Positions 25,166-34,995 of a DNA stretch of 38,081 bases are shown here, piece by piece. The notes under the pieces are model-generated. The model saw only the letters and a list, made by a program, of their open reading frames with translations, was not told the origin of the DNA and searched no databases. This DNA comes from Methylomonas aurea (GTDB taxonomy: Bacteria; Pseudomonadota; Gammaproteobacteria; Methylococcales; Methylomonadaceae), in NCBI RefSeq assembly GCF_024505045.1, contig NZ_JANIBM010000037.1, forward strand, positions 1 to 38,081, in the 5' to 3' direction. A program made the translations under genes and the position numbers. The first letter of the stretch is position 1. Each line of letters begins with the position of its first letter.

Positions 25166-28100
25166 TTACAGCATCACGGCCGGCGGGTTTTTCGGTTGTC
25201 TCGGCGCCCGCAGCGATGCGGTATTCTGGTTGACGATAGCATCGAAGAAGCGGTCGAACGGCACCGGTTTGCCGAATAAATAGCCCTGGAAACAACGGCA
25301 ATTCTTACTCAACAGCATCTCGAACTGTTCGTCGGTTTCAACGCCTTCGGCGATGGTATCCAGCTCCAGGCTGCTCGCCATTGCCAACACGGTCCTGACA
25401 ATCGCCCGGTCGTTGGCGTCGGCCACGATATCGCGTACAAACGATTGGTCGATCTTCAATTGATCGATCGGCAGGCTTTTCAAGTAACGCAGGCAGGAAT
25501 AGCCGGTACCGAAATCGTCCAGCGAGATTTGAATGCCCAGTTGTTTCAACGCCGCCATGGTCGGTACGACGCTGTTGGTATCGTCCAACAGCATGCTTTC
25601 GGTCAATTCCAATTTGAGCAGGTCCGGGCGGCGGATATCGTGTAGCTGCAGCGCCGACCTGACCTGGTCGATAAAATCCCGCTGCCGGAACTGGCGCGGA
25701 CTGACATTGATCGACAAGGTCAATTCCCGCGTGCGCGGATGCGATTGCCAAGCCGCCAGATGGGCGCAGGCCGTTTCGATGACCCAGCGGCCGACTTCCA
25801 GAATCAGGTCCGACTCCTCGGCAATCGGGATAAATTGGGGCGGCAGCAACAATCCCTGTTCCGGGTGGCGCCAGCGGATCAACGCCTCGGCACCGAGCGG
25901 CGCCCCCGAAGCCAACACCTGAATCTGGTAATACAATTCGAGCTGGCCGGCCAAAACGGCATGACTCAACGCCCGCTCCAGCGCGGCCCGTTTTTCGATC
26001 GCGATCTGCAGCATCGGATCGAAAAAACACAGCGTATTGCGGCTGGTTTTCTTGGCCTGGTACATGGCGATGTCGGCCTGTTTCAACAAATCCTCGGCCA
26101 GCTGCGGCTGCGTAGCCTGGTTGAAGAGGCTGATGCCGATACTCGGCGTACTTCGGTGTTGGTGGTTGCCGAGCCGGTAGGGCTGGTTCAAGGTCTGCAA
26201 CACCTTGTTGGCCACCTGCTCGGCACAGGCGGCCGCTTCGACGCCCGCCGGACTCAGATTTTCCAACATCACGACAAATTCGTCGCCGCCCAGGCGGGCG
26301 ACCGTGTCGCCTTCCCGAACGCACAGTTTCAGCCGATCGGCCACTTGCAGCAATAATAAATCACCGACATCGTGGCCCAACGTATCGTTGAGAATCTTGA
26401 AATTATCCAAATCCAGAAACAGCAAGGCGCCGCCCAAACCGCTGCGGGCACTGGCGACCAAGGCTTGTTTCAACCGGTCCAGCAGCAGGCGGCGGTTGGC
26501 CAGGCTGGTCAACGGATCGTAGAACGCTAATCGTTCGATTTTTTCCGCAGCCGCCTTGCTGTTGGTGATGTCGGTATGCGTTGCGACGTAATGGGTCAGA
26601 TTGCCGGCATCGTCTTTCACCGCGGTAATGGTCAGTAACTCCGGATAAACTTCGCCGGACTTGCGCCGATTCCAGATCTCGCCGCTCCACGATCCGGTTT
26701 CGCAGATCGTCGCCCACATCGCCTCGTAAAACGCCTGCCCCTGCCGGCCCGATTTCAGCAGGCGCGAATTTTTGCCTATCACCTCGGTGTCGCAATAACC
26801 GGTAATGGCCGAGAACGCCCGGTTTACCCGCAGAATTTCGCCGTTGGCATCGGTTACCACCATACCTTCCTGAGACTCGAACGCCACCGCCGCTACGCGC
26901 AATTCGGCTTCCGCTTGCTTGCGTGCAGTAATGTCCCTGGAGGAATTGAACAGTACCGGTTTTCCGTCCAACTCGAGCGGATAACCGCTGACTTCGACCT
27001 GAAAAACGGCCCCGTCCTTACGCCTATGCACGGTTTCGAACTGGTAACGCACGGGCCGCTCGAATTGTTTTCTGAACGCGGCGAACAGTTCGCCGGCATT
27101 CGCAAAGCCGGCATCCCAGTGGCAGACGTTCATACCGATCACTTCTTCCCGGCTGTAACCCAGCATGTCGCAAAACGAGTTGCTGGCTTCGATCACGTTA
27201 CCTTCGGCGTTTAGAATGTGGATACCGTCGCTGGCGTTGTGCAGTAACGCGATATTTTTTTCGCTTTCGCTACGCAGTTGCTTGGTTTGCCTGTCGACCT
27301 GGCGCTCGATCGCCGCGTTGCGGCCGGTGATGGCCAATAACAACGCCTGCAACAAACTGACCAACACCAAACCGGCCGCCAATACGGTCCAGGCCAGTAA
27401 CGAGCGGTTGGCCGCCATGTACTCTCGAGTCGGATACACGCTGGCCGACCAAGTCCGGCCGTTGAACTGAATCGCGCCGGTCCAGGTAAAACGGCTCAGC
27501 GTCGCGTCGGTCGACGCACCGTAACGGTACAACAATTGGTTGTCGGCGGGCGCACCGCTATCTTCGAGCCTGAACGCCAAACCCAGGGGCAGCATGGTTT
27601 CGAGTTGGTGCTGCAGCATATCCGCGATCCGAAACACGCCGACGGCAAAGCCGCTAGGCGTTTTCCGCCCGGCTGGGCCGGGCGCGGACGGCGAATCTTC
27701 GCCATAAACCGGGTGCAACAGCAATACGCCGCTGCTGACGCCGCTTTCCTGCACCAAGCGTAGCGGCGCCGAGGCGGTCAGTTCGTTGCGCCTGACCGCC
27801 TCGTTGATCGCGGCCAGTCGCAACGGGTCGGACGCGATGTCGTAGCCCAGCGCCAGGCGGTTCTTATCCAGCGGCGTAATGAAACGTACAGCTACATAGC
27901 TCTCGCGCGCACTGGCCGGAACCAATTTTCCGGACGCGTCTCTTTCGGTGATGCGAATCTCGGGCAAGCGCAATTCTTTCCGCATCGCCGTTTCGAAATC
28001 CGCCTTGTCCCGGTAACGCACCACCGGGTTCCAGCTCAAGGCCTGCAGATCGGGATGTTCGGCGAAACTGAGCCTGGTGAAGCGGTCGAAGTCGGCAAAG

Positions 28101-28960
28101 GTCAATTGCGGATAGGCATACACCAAGTTGGAGACCGACTCGACCAAATCGCCGTAGGCGAGCAACTTGGCCAGCAACTGGTTGTTCAATGCCGAGCCGT
28201 AAGCGGAAATTTCCTGCTTGATCCGGTTGGTTTCGGTATTCGACACGTAAATAAAGGCCGCGACGATACCGACGGTAATGGTCAACGCAGGTAGCGCCAC
28301 AAGTTTGATCCGGGCTTGGCGTAGCCGGTTTTGCCGTTGCAGCGCGATCATCGCCATCGGCCCGAACAACAAGGTACCGATCGAATCGCCGATCCACCAG
28401 TTCCACCAGTTGAAAAGCAATTCGCCATGGGAGATCACGCCGAATCCGGCCAAAGCCAGATTGGCGACAGATGCCGAAACCAGGCAACTCACCGGTCCCG
28501 CCAGCAACAACAGCGACAGGATATGCTGATCGGTATCCAGCGCGTGCCAGGCGTCTTTTAAAAAATGTTTGACCAAGGCTGCCGCGGCCCAGGCCTGCAA
28601 AACCGCACCCGAGCCGATAAGCGCAGCCACCGACACGCCGTTCAGGCCCAAGCTGCCGTGCCGGCCGGCCACCCACAGGTTCAATGCCAGCGAACCGAAA
28701 CCGACGCCAGGCAGCATACGGTATCCCGAGCAAAGCACCGCGCCGAACGCCACTCCGGCCGCCGGGAACACTGCCGAGGCATAACCGGGCGCGATCGCCA
28801 GCTCCAGGCCCACCGCCCCTAACAAAAAGTAAGAGACGCAGAGAAGCAGCGAGCGACCAAGCCAGGCCCAATTCAGAAAATGGGGATTGTTTTTTGTATC
28901 AGGCAATGCGAGTCGTGAACATGGATTGATTAAATCCGCCGGACTGGAGGCCGAAGCCAT
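25166..28960 (-). CDS. MASE1-CHASE-PAS-PAS-GGDEF-EAL c-di-GMP enzyme
   Basis: 1264 residues. An N-terminal MASE1 membrane domain (about 27-230; PAAGVAFGAVLCSGYR, WWNWWIGDSIGTLLFGP), one more helix and a periplasmic CHASE domain (about 245-480) are followed by a helix at about 515-535. Two PAS domains (about 570-690 and 700-815; the second has RVNRAFSAITGY) precede GGDEF (motif 891-895, with an inhibitory RxxD site at 882-885). The C-terminal EAL domain has EAL 1025-1027, SINVSPRQF, LELTES, DDFGTGYS, KIDQSFV and EGVET. Both catalytic sites look intact, so it could make or break down c-di-GMP; the net activity is unknown. It is convergent with the cyclase gene, 67 bp apart. The ribosome site at 28960 is weak. 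Confidence 0.92.
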   Translation of the reverse strand: MASASSPADLINPCSRLALPDTKNNPHFLNWAWLGRSLLLCVSYFLLGAVGLELAIAPGYASAVFPAAGVAFGAVLCSGYRMLPGVGFGSLALNLWVAGRHGSLGLNGVSVAALIGSGAVLQAWAAAALVKHFLKDAWHALDTDQHILSLLLLAGPVSCLVSASVANLALAGFGVISHGELLFNWWNWWIGDSIGTLLFGPMAMIALQRQNRLRQARIKLVALPALTITVGIVAAFIYVSNTETNRIKQEISAYGSALNNQLLAKLLAYGDLVESVSNLVYAYPQLTFADFDRFTRLSFAEHPDLQALSWNPVVRYRDKADFETAMRKELRLPEIRITERDASGKLVPASARESYVAVRFITPLDKNRLALGYDIASDPLRLAAINEAVRRNELTASAPLRLVQESGVSSGVLLLHPVYGEDSPSAPGPAGRKTPSGFAVGVFRIADMLQHQLETMLPLGLAFRLEDSGAPADNQLLYRYGASTDATLSRFTWTGAIQFNGRTWSASVYPTREYMAANRSLLAWTVLAAGLVLVSLLQALLLAITGRNAAIERQVDRQTKQLRSESEKNIALLHNASDGIHILNAEGNVIEASNSFCDMLGYSREEVIGMNVCHWDAGFANAGELFAAFRKQFERPVRYQFETVHRRKDGAVFQVEVSGYPLELDGKPVLFNSSRDITARKQAEAELRVAAVAFESQEGMVVTDANGEILRVNRAFSAITGYCDTEVIGKNSRLLKSGRQGQAFYEAMWATICETGSWSGEIWNRRKSGEVYPELLTITAVKDDAGNLTHYVATHTDITNSKAAAEKIERLAFYDPLTSLANRRLLLDRLKQALVASARSGLGGALLFLDLDNFKILNDTLGHDVGDLLLLQVADRLKLCVREGDTVARLGGDEFVVMLENLSPAGVEAAACAEQVANKVLQTLNQPYRLGNHQHRSTPSIGISLFNQATQPQLAEDLLKQADIAMYQAKKTSRNTLCFFDPMLQIAIEKRAALERALSHAVLAGQLELYYQIQVLASGAPLGAEALIRWRHPEQGLLLPPQFIPIAEESDLILEVGRWVIETACAHLAAWQSHPRTRELTLSINVSPRQFRQRDFIDQVRSALQLHDIRRPDLLKLELTESMLLDDTNSVVPTMAALKQLGIQISLDDFGTGYSCLRYLKSLPIDQLKIDQSFVRDIVADANDRAIVRTVLAMASSLELDTIAEGVETDEQFEMLLSKNCRCFQGYLFGKPVPFDRFFDAIVNQNTASLRAPRQPKNPPAVML

Positions 28961-29225
28961 CCGGCGTCGTGTAAGTATAGCCTTACATCATACCACCCAG
29001 ATGCGGCCATCACGGGCAGATTAACGCTGCAATTGCGCCGGAACTGCGCGGTAGAATTCCGCGGGCACGAAAAACTGCCTCCGCACCTACCGCCGCTCCG
29101 GCACCAATAAATCCAAAATGCGCGGCGGATGAATTTACTTATGGGAAGTCACCCTACACCTAACGTCATTTGCCGGAGCGGCTTGCCGCCAAAACCAGCC
29201 CGATAATATTCGAAGGCATTACGGT

Positions 29226-29423
29226 TTATTGGAGTTGCCGGACACGTTCGCCTTCAACGCAAATGTTCTCGGTAAACGAGATGGAATAGAACTTTCCTCC
29301 CATGATCTCGCAGTCTTTTTTCATCCTTTCGAATTTATTGTCCAGCCAAAACATCGCCAACGCTATTAGCGCAATACAAATCAGAACTAGAATGCTGACA
29401 GATCGATCCGAGTTTAAAGCCAT
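29226..29423 (-). CDS. Small single-helix membrane protein
   Basis: 65 residues. One membrane helix (about 9-27, VSILVLICIALIALAMFWL) is followed by a short outer domain with two Cys (DCEIMGGKFYSISFTENICV) that could form a disulfide. I chose the ATG at 29423; upstream in-frame extension would need TTG at 29483. The ribosome site is weak. Similar tiny proteins with C...GG...CV are common and uncharacterised. Confidence 0.5.
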   Translation of the reverse strand: MALNSDRSVSILVLICIALIALAMFWLDNKFERMKKDCEIMGGKFYSISFTENICVEGERVRQLQ

Positions 29424-29562
29424 GAATTTGCCGGTCTTTATTTTTGCCAATTTTTGAAGTGCGTTATTTTGCGACAGGCGCAAACTCGAGTACAGCTCGA
29501 ATTAAGACTTACCATCTGCAATTCGAGACGATCGCCAAGGCGTTTGCCGATAGGGTAAAGGA

Positions 29563-29826
29563 TTGGGGTTGCCAGCTCGGCATAGCCATAAGGCGCAAGT
29601 GGACTGCGGCGGTGCCTGGCAGGATAATGTCTTCGTCGAACGATTTTGGCGATCGGTCAAATACGAGCGCTTCTACCTGCATGCTTACCACTCCGTCGAC
29701 CGAGCTCGGGCTTCAATCTTGGCGTATTTAGAGTGTTATAGCCACTAACAGCCGCATGCCAGCCTGAAACGAAAAGCCCGTTATGACGATGGGCTGCCGA
29801 ACCTTAACTTGCGTGCCAAACCCTGA
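29563..29826 (+). pseudogene. IS3-family transposase (OrfB) remnant
   Basis: GGAWQDNVFVERFWRSVKYE followed by a region ending CYSH is the C-terminal part of an IS3-type integrase-like transposase, including the catalytic Glu of VERFWR. A TAA interrupts the frame after YSH (29746-29748). The same frame then continues QPHASLKRKARYDDG to a final stop at 29824-29826. The 5' part of the element is missing and no inverted repeats are seen. Confidence 0.75.
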
Positions 29827-30003
29827 CGGTGATTTCACTTTAAATCACAGGGGCCTCTTCTGTCAGGAGAATTCAAATGCGCGATATGGATTGCTGTAGT
29901 TTCACTTTGAAAAGTTCCTAACCTAGCGTGGCGTTCGAGAGGGATGCGCCAAAAGCGGCGCCTCCATCGACTTTGCATTATTTGACATCACGGGATACTG
30001 AAA

Positions 30004-30435
30004 ATGAATAGTTTAACCATTAAAAAAAGCGTTTATATCGATGCGACACCCGAAGAGGTATTTGATGCGCTTACTTCATCCAACGATATAGTCAGATATT
30101 TCCCATTGAAAAAGGTCACATCCGAATGGCAAGTAGGCGGGGAAATACTGCTAGACGGCGAGGTCGACGGAAATGCTTTCCGAGACTACGGCTTAATTCA
30201 AGCCTTGTCTCGCCCCCACCACTTCAAGTACTCCTACTGGAGCGATAATCACGGAACAGAAAGGACACCAGAGAACCATCTGACCGTCGAGTATCGTTTG
30301 TCGGCAAAACAACAGGGAACGCAACTCGATCTTGAGCAGGCCAATCTAAGATCGGAAGCGATGTTCAGAGTTATGGATACTGTTTGGGACCACCTACTCG
30401 GCAGCTTAGCCAAGTACCTTGAAAGTCGCGCATAA
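30004..30435 (+). CDS. AHSA1/SRPBCC-like protein
   Basis: 143 residues, cytosolic. The opening IKKSVYIDATPEEVFDALTSSNDIVRYFPL and the following WQVGGEILLDGEV are the usual first half of AHSA1-type SRPBCC proteins. The end, VMDTVWDHLLGSLAKYLES, is the long C-terminal helix that closes the ligand cavity. These proteins bind small hydrophobic molecules or act as Hsp90 co-chaperone relatives; the ligand here is unknown. The ribosome site before the ATG is poor. It lies alone between an IS3 remnant and the gpmI gene, and its codons are AT-richer than those of gpmI. Confidence 0.82.
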   Translation: MNSLTIKKSVYIDATPEEVFDALTSSNDIVRYFPLKKVTSEWQVGGEILLDGEVDGNAFRDYGLIQALSRPHHFKYSYWSDNHGTERTPENHLTVEYRLSAKQQGTQLDLEQANLRSEAMFRVMDTVWDHLLGSLAKYLESRA

Positions 30436-30746
30436 CGACACCTTCAACTCCCGTGGGCAGAAATGGCTCTACGAACTAGCGCCGAATGGCCGACCAACGG
30501 CCGCTTGCCGAGATTGATCAGAAAGCTTCGAGTGTCCACTTGAAGTCGAAAACGCCAAGGAAACACCCATGCTCTCCGACCGATCGGCATTCGCATCCCC
30601 ATCTCGATTTCCTTGATAGTACTATCGGAGTTAACATACCCGGTTTATTTGCTGGCGAGCCGTATCGTTCAGCGACGGGCTGACCCGACAGACAGTCGGG
30701 CGCCCTATTCCAACCGGCTTCTTTTTTCCATCGATCCGACAACAGT
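30436..30746. other. Upstream region of gpmI
   Basis: 311 bp with no credible gene. It contains a perfect 12-bp palindrome GATAGTACTATC (30615-30626) and a hairpin CCCGAC-N5-GTCGGG (30684-30700), 46 bp before the gpmI start. Either could bear on gpmI expression, but no known operator is matched. Confidence 0.5.
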
Positions 30747-32390
<1,644 letters not shown>

Positions 32391-32478
32391 GCCCTGCAAC
32401 CGCTGCGGGCAGACCACCGTTTCCCGCAGCGGCAGCTATAGTGTTCGATAGGCTGCCAAGCTCAGCAACGCGCAAATG

Positions 32479-32505
32479 AAAAGGGCCGGAATTCCGGCCC
32501 TTTTT
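32479..32505. terminator. Bidirectional rho-independent terminator
   Basis: GGGCCGGAATTCCGGCCC (32483-32500) is a perfect 18-bp palindrome flanked by AAAA on the left and TTTTT on the right. It can therefore terminate both gpmI from the left and the convergent membrane-protein gene from the right, whose stop is at 32511. Confidence 0.93.
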
Positions 32506-32510
32506 GTTGA

Positions 32511-34040
32511 TTAGTCGTTTGCTGTCTTGAACCGTGCCGCGGCACCCAACAAACCGGTGACGAAGAAGGCCGTGCCGACCAGAGTAAAGCGCAGATTCAG
32601 TTTTTCCAACGCCAGATCGTCGGTCGCATACAGCATGAAGATCACGGCGATACCGCCCCAGGCCAGAAAGCGCAATGCGGCGGCTATGGCGATTTGGCTC
32701 AGGGTTTCCGCGTCGCTGGCCGGCGCATCCATCCGGTAAGCCACAAAGCCGCTGATCAACGCCGGCATGATCCCCCAACGGGCATGGTCGAGGAAGCTGT
32801 CCAGGAAAATGAAGTCGTCGCGATGGTAGAAAGTCAGCTCCAGAATGAAAGTGGATATCGAGGTGCTCACCACGAAGCCGACGAACATCATCGCCATGTA
32901 AAAGCCGTAGTAGCGGTCGGCCGGCTCCTGCTGGTGGCGGAAGGCGACGCTGCGCAACACGAACACCAGCGCGATCGGCAACACGTAAATCGCGATCGAA
33001 TAGGCAATCCAGCGCAACGTGGTATAACTGAAATGCGACAGCGGCTTGTCCGGAAATAGAAAGGCGTTGTGCAGCGCCACCGAGACCTCGCGTCCCAAAA
33101 TCACGCCGAACGCGGTCGCAGCGGCGAAAATCAGCAAGTATTTATAGGTATGCTTCAACCGCGCCTCGTGGACGTTACCGCCCAGTTCCTTTACGGTGGC
33201 CCAGATTTCGTTTTCGTTGGCGCTGCCGAATACGACCAGTGCGGCAAGCAGCCGACACAGCAAGCCGCTGAGCCGGTCCAGGTCCTTCAGTAAATTGACG
33301 GTCTTGGTGTAATGCGGCTCGGCCTCCTTCCACACCGCGACCTTTTCCGACATTGCGTTATAGGAAATGCAGATTTCGCCCCACTTCAGCGACGGTTCGC
33401 TGAACAGCCGCCGGTAAGACGATTGGTCGGCGTAATGCTGGATCCGGTCGAACAACAGGCTGTTATGGGCCCATTTGTACTCGACCGTGGCACCGGCCTT
33501 GTCGAAATCGCCGGCGTCTACGCTTTGCACCAGCAGGCGGTCGGCGATTTGGCCCTTGATTTTGTCGTCCACCGCCGACAGGCGGGATTTGATCAGGGCG
33601 TTATAGACCTCGACCGCTTTGGTCGGAATCGCGAACGCATCGTGTATGCTATCGCGCAAAATCAGCAGCGGATTGAACGCGCTTTCCCAACCGATCAAAG
33701 ACAGAACGACACCAGCGGCGATCAGCGGCAGCAGCTTGTTGCCGTCCAAACCGTGCAACAGCTCGACCAGGCTGCCGGCGCGCAGATGGCTGACGATCAA
33801 GGTCACCAACGGCTCCAGCGGCAGCCATTGCCAAGTCAATAGACAAAACAAAGCCGCCATTAACGCGCAGTACAAACCGATTCCGGTCAAATAAGTGCTG
33901 CGCCGAATGAAGTATTGCGGCAGAGTCGGTTCCGCGCCGAGCTGGATCCGGCGCTTTTGAAACGAACGGTAGGCCAGCACTGCGGCAGCCGCAGCGCCCA
34001 GCAACTGAATCGCAAAATTAATCAGAAATTCGATGGTCAT
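32511..34040 (-). CDS. Uncharacterised polytopic membrane protein
   Basis: 509 residues. Helices lie at about 5-25, 48-70 and 100-122. A soluble helical section of about 170 residues (130-300) follows, then a C-terminal block of at least five helices (about 305-325, 345-370, 385-410, 425-440 and 450-500). I do not recognise the family, and no catalytic motif is visible. TAGGAACA before the ATG at 34040 is a fair ribosome site. It is convergent with gpmI and shares its terminator. It lies 100 bp downstream of the HDOD gene on the same strand, with a CCGCGGC-GCCGCGG hairpin between them (about 34070-34088), so it may be a separate unit. Confidence 0.7.
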   Translation of the reverse strand: MTIEFLINFAIQLLGAAAAAVLAYRSFQKRRIQLGAEPTLPQYFIRRSTYLTGIGLYCALMAALFCLLTWQWLPLEPLVTLIVSHLRAGSLVELLHGLDGNKLLPLIAAGVVLSLIGWESAFNPLLILRDSIHDAFAIPTKAVEVYNALIKSRLSAVDDKIKGQIADRLLVQSVDAGDFDKAGATVEYKWAHNSLLFDRIQHYADQSSYRRLFSEPSLKWGEICISYNAMSEKVAVWKEAEPHYTKTVNLLKDLDRLSGLLCRLLAALVVFGSANENEIWATVKELGGNVHEARLKHTYKYLLIFAAATAFGVILGREVSVALHNAFLFPDKPLSHFSYTTLRWIAYSIAIYVLPIALVFVLRSVAFRHQQEPADRYYGFYMAMMFVGFVVSTSISTFILELTFYHRDDFIFLDSFLDHARWGIMPALISGFVAYRMDAPASDAETLSQIAIAAALRFLAWGGIAVIFMLYATDDLALEKLNLRFTLVGTAFFVTGLLGAAARFKTAND

Positions 34041-34140
34041 TGTTCCTACGGGTTGCTAGAGAGATGGAGCCGCGGCCAAAGCCGCGGGCTATCGACCATT
34101 CTAATGCAAAGCCGCCGCAGTTCGCGACCGTGTCGGCAGG

Positions 34141-34977
34141 TCAGGCCGATAGGGCTAACGAATCTTCCAGCGCAATTTCCAATTCCGCCAGCGCGATTTC
34201 CGACAAACCTAGCCGCGCAACTTCTTCGCTGCTAGAGACTACCAAGTCCGGTTGAGGCCGGGAGGCGATACCCAATTTGTACGCCACCATGTCCGCCACC
34301 CGCACCACCAATTCCACCGTGCCGGTATCCTCGGTAACCGGTTGGTGGTGCGACTCGGCGACTGCGCAATAAATTTCCGGCAAATTCCATGAACGCAGCA
34401 GCCAGGCGCCTTTCGCCTCGTGTTGCCGTATTACCACTTCGCACTGCAAGTCTTCCGGCAAATTCAGCGTGGGATTCTTGGCTCGCAAATCCTCCAGACA
34501 GCGCAACAACAGCAGTTCGCCGATGTCGTGAAACAAACCGGCCATGAACGCTTCTTCGGCAATGGCCTGGAATGACAGCCGTTTAGCCAGCCATTCGGCG
34601 CCCAAAGCCACCGCCACGCTGTGCTGCCACAGCTTGACCAGGCATTGTTGCATGGCAGGATCTTTGGCCGTGAACATGCCCTTCTGCATCACCAAGGTCG
34701 CGATCTGGACGATACGCGGCAAGCCGAGGCGGACGACGGCATCCTTGACCGTGTTGACCGAACTCAGGCCGGCATAAAACGACGAATTCGCCACCCGCAG
34801 AATCTGGCTGGCCAAACTGGCGTCCATCGCCAGTTGTTTGGCAATCGCATCCAGCGAGCGGTTTTCGTCTTGCAAGGCTTGGCGTAGTTCGGTTACCGCG
34901 CGCGGAAACACCGGCAAGGCGCCGGCACCGCTGGCAATGGATTCGTCGATCAAATCGGTCAGTGACTTTTCGCTCAT
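34141..34977 (-). CDS. HDOD domain signalling protein
   Basis: 278 residues. The HDOD domain covers about 15-215: LPVFPRAVTELRQAL, MDASLASQILRVANSSFYAG, LWQHS (His119), GLFHDIGELLLLR (His150, Asp151) and the late SWNLPEIYCAVAESHHQ. HDOD domains are HD-phosphohydrolase relatives that usually lack full catalytic metal sites and act as signalling scaffolds. The start ATG follows the PilB-type gene's stop by 18 bp on the same strand, so the two are almost certainly cotranscribed. A role in controlling the ATPase or its pilus/secretion machine is inference. Confidence 0.9.
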   Translation of the reverse strand: MSEKSLTDLIDESIASGAGALPVFPRAVTELRQALQDENRSLDAIAKQLAMDASLASQILRVANSSFYAGLSSVNTVKDAVVRLGLPRIVQIATLVMQKGMFTAKDPAMQQCLVKLWQHSVAVALGAEWLAKRLSFQAIAEEAFMAGLFHDIGELLLLRCLEDLRAKNPTLNLPEDLQCEVVIRQHEAKGAWLLRSWNLPEIYCAVAESHHQPVTEDTGTVELVVRVADMVAYKLGIASRPQPDLVVSSSEEVARLGLSEIALAELEIALEDSLALSA

Positions 34978-34995
34978 GGCATTCGGTTCGTCAAT

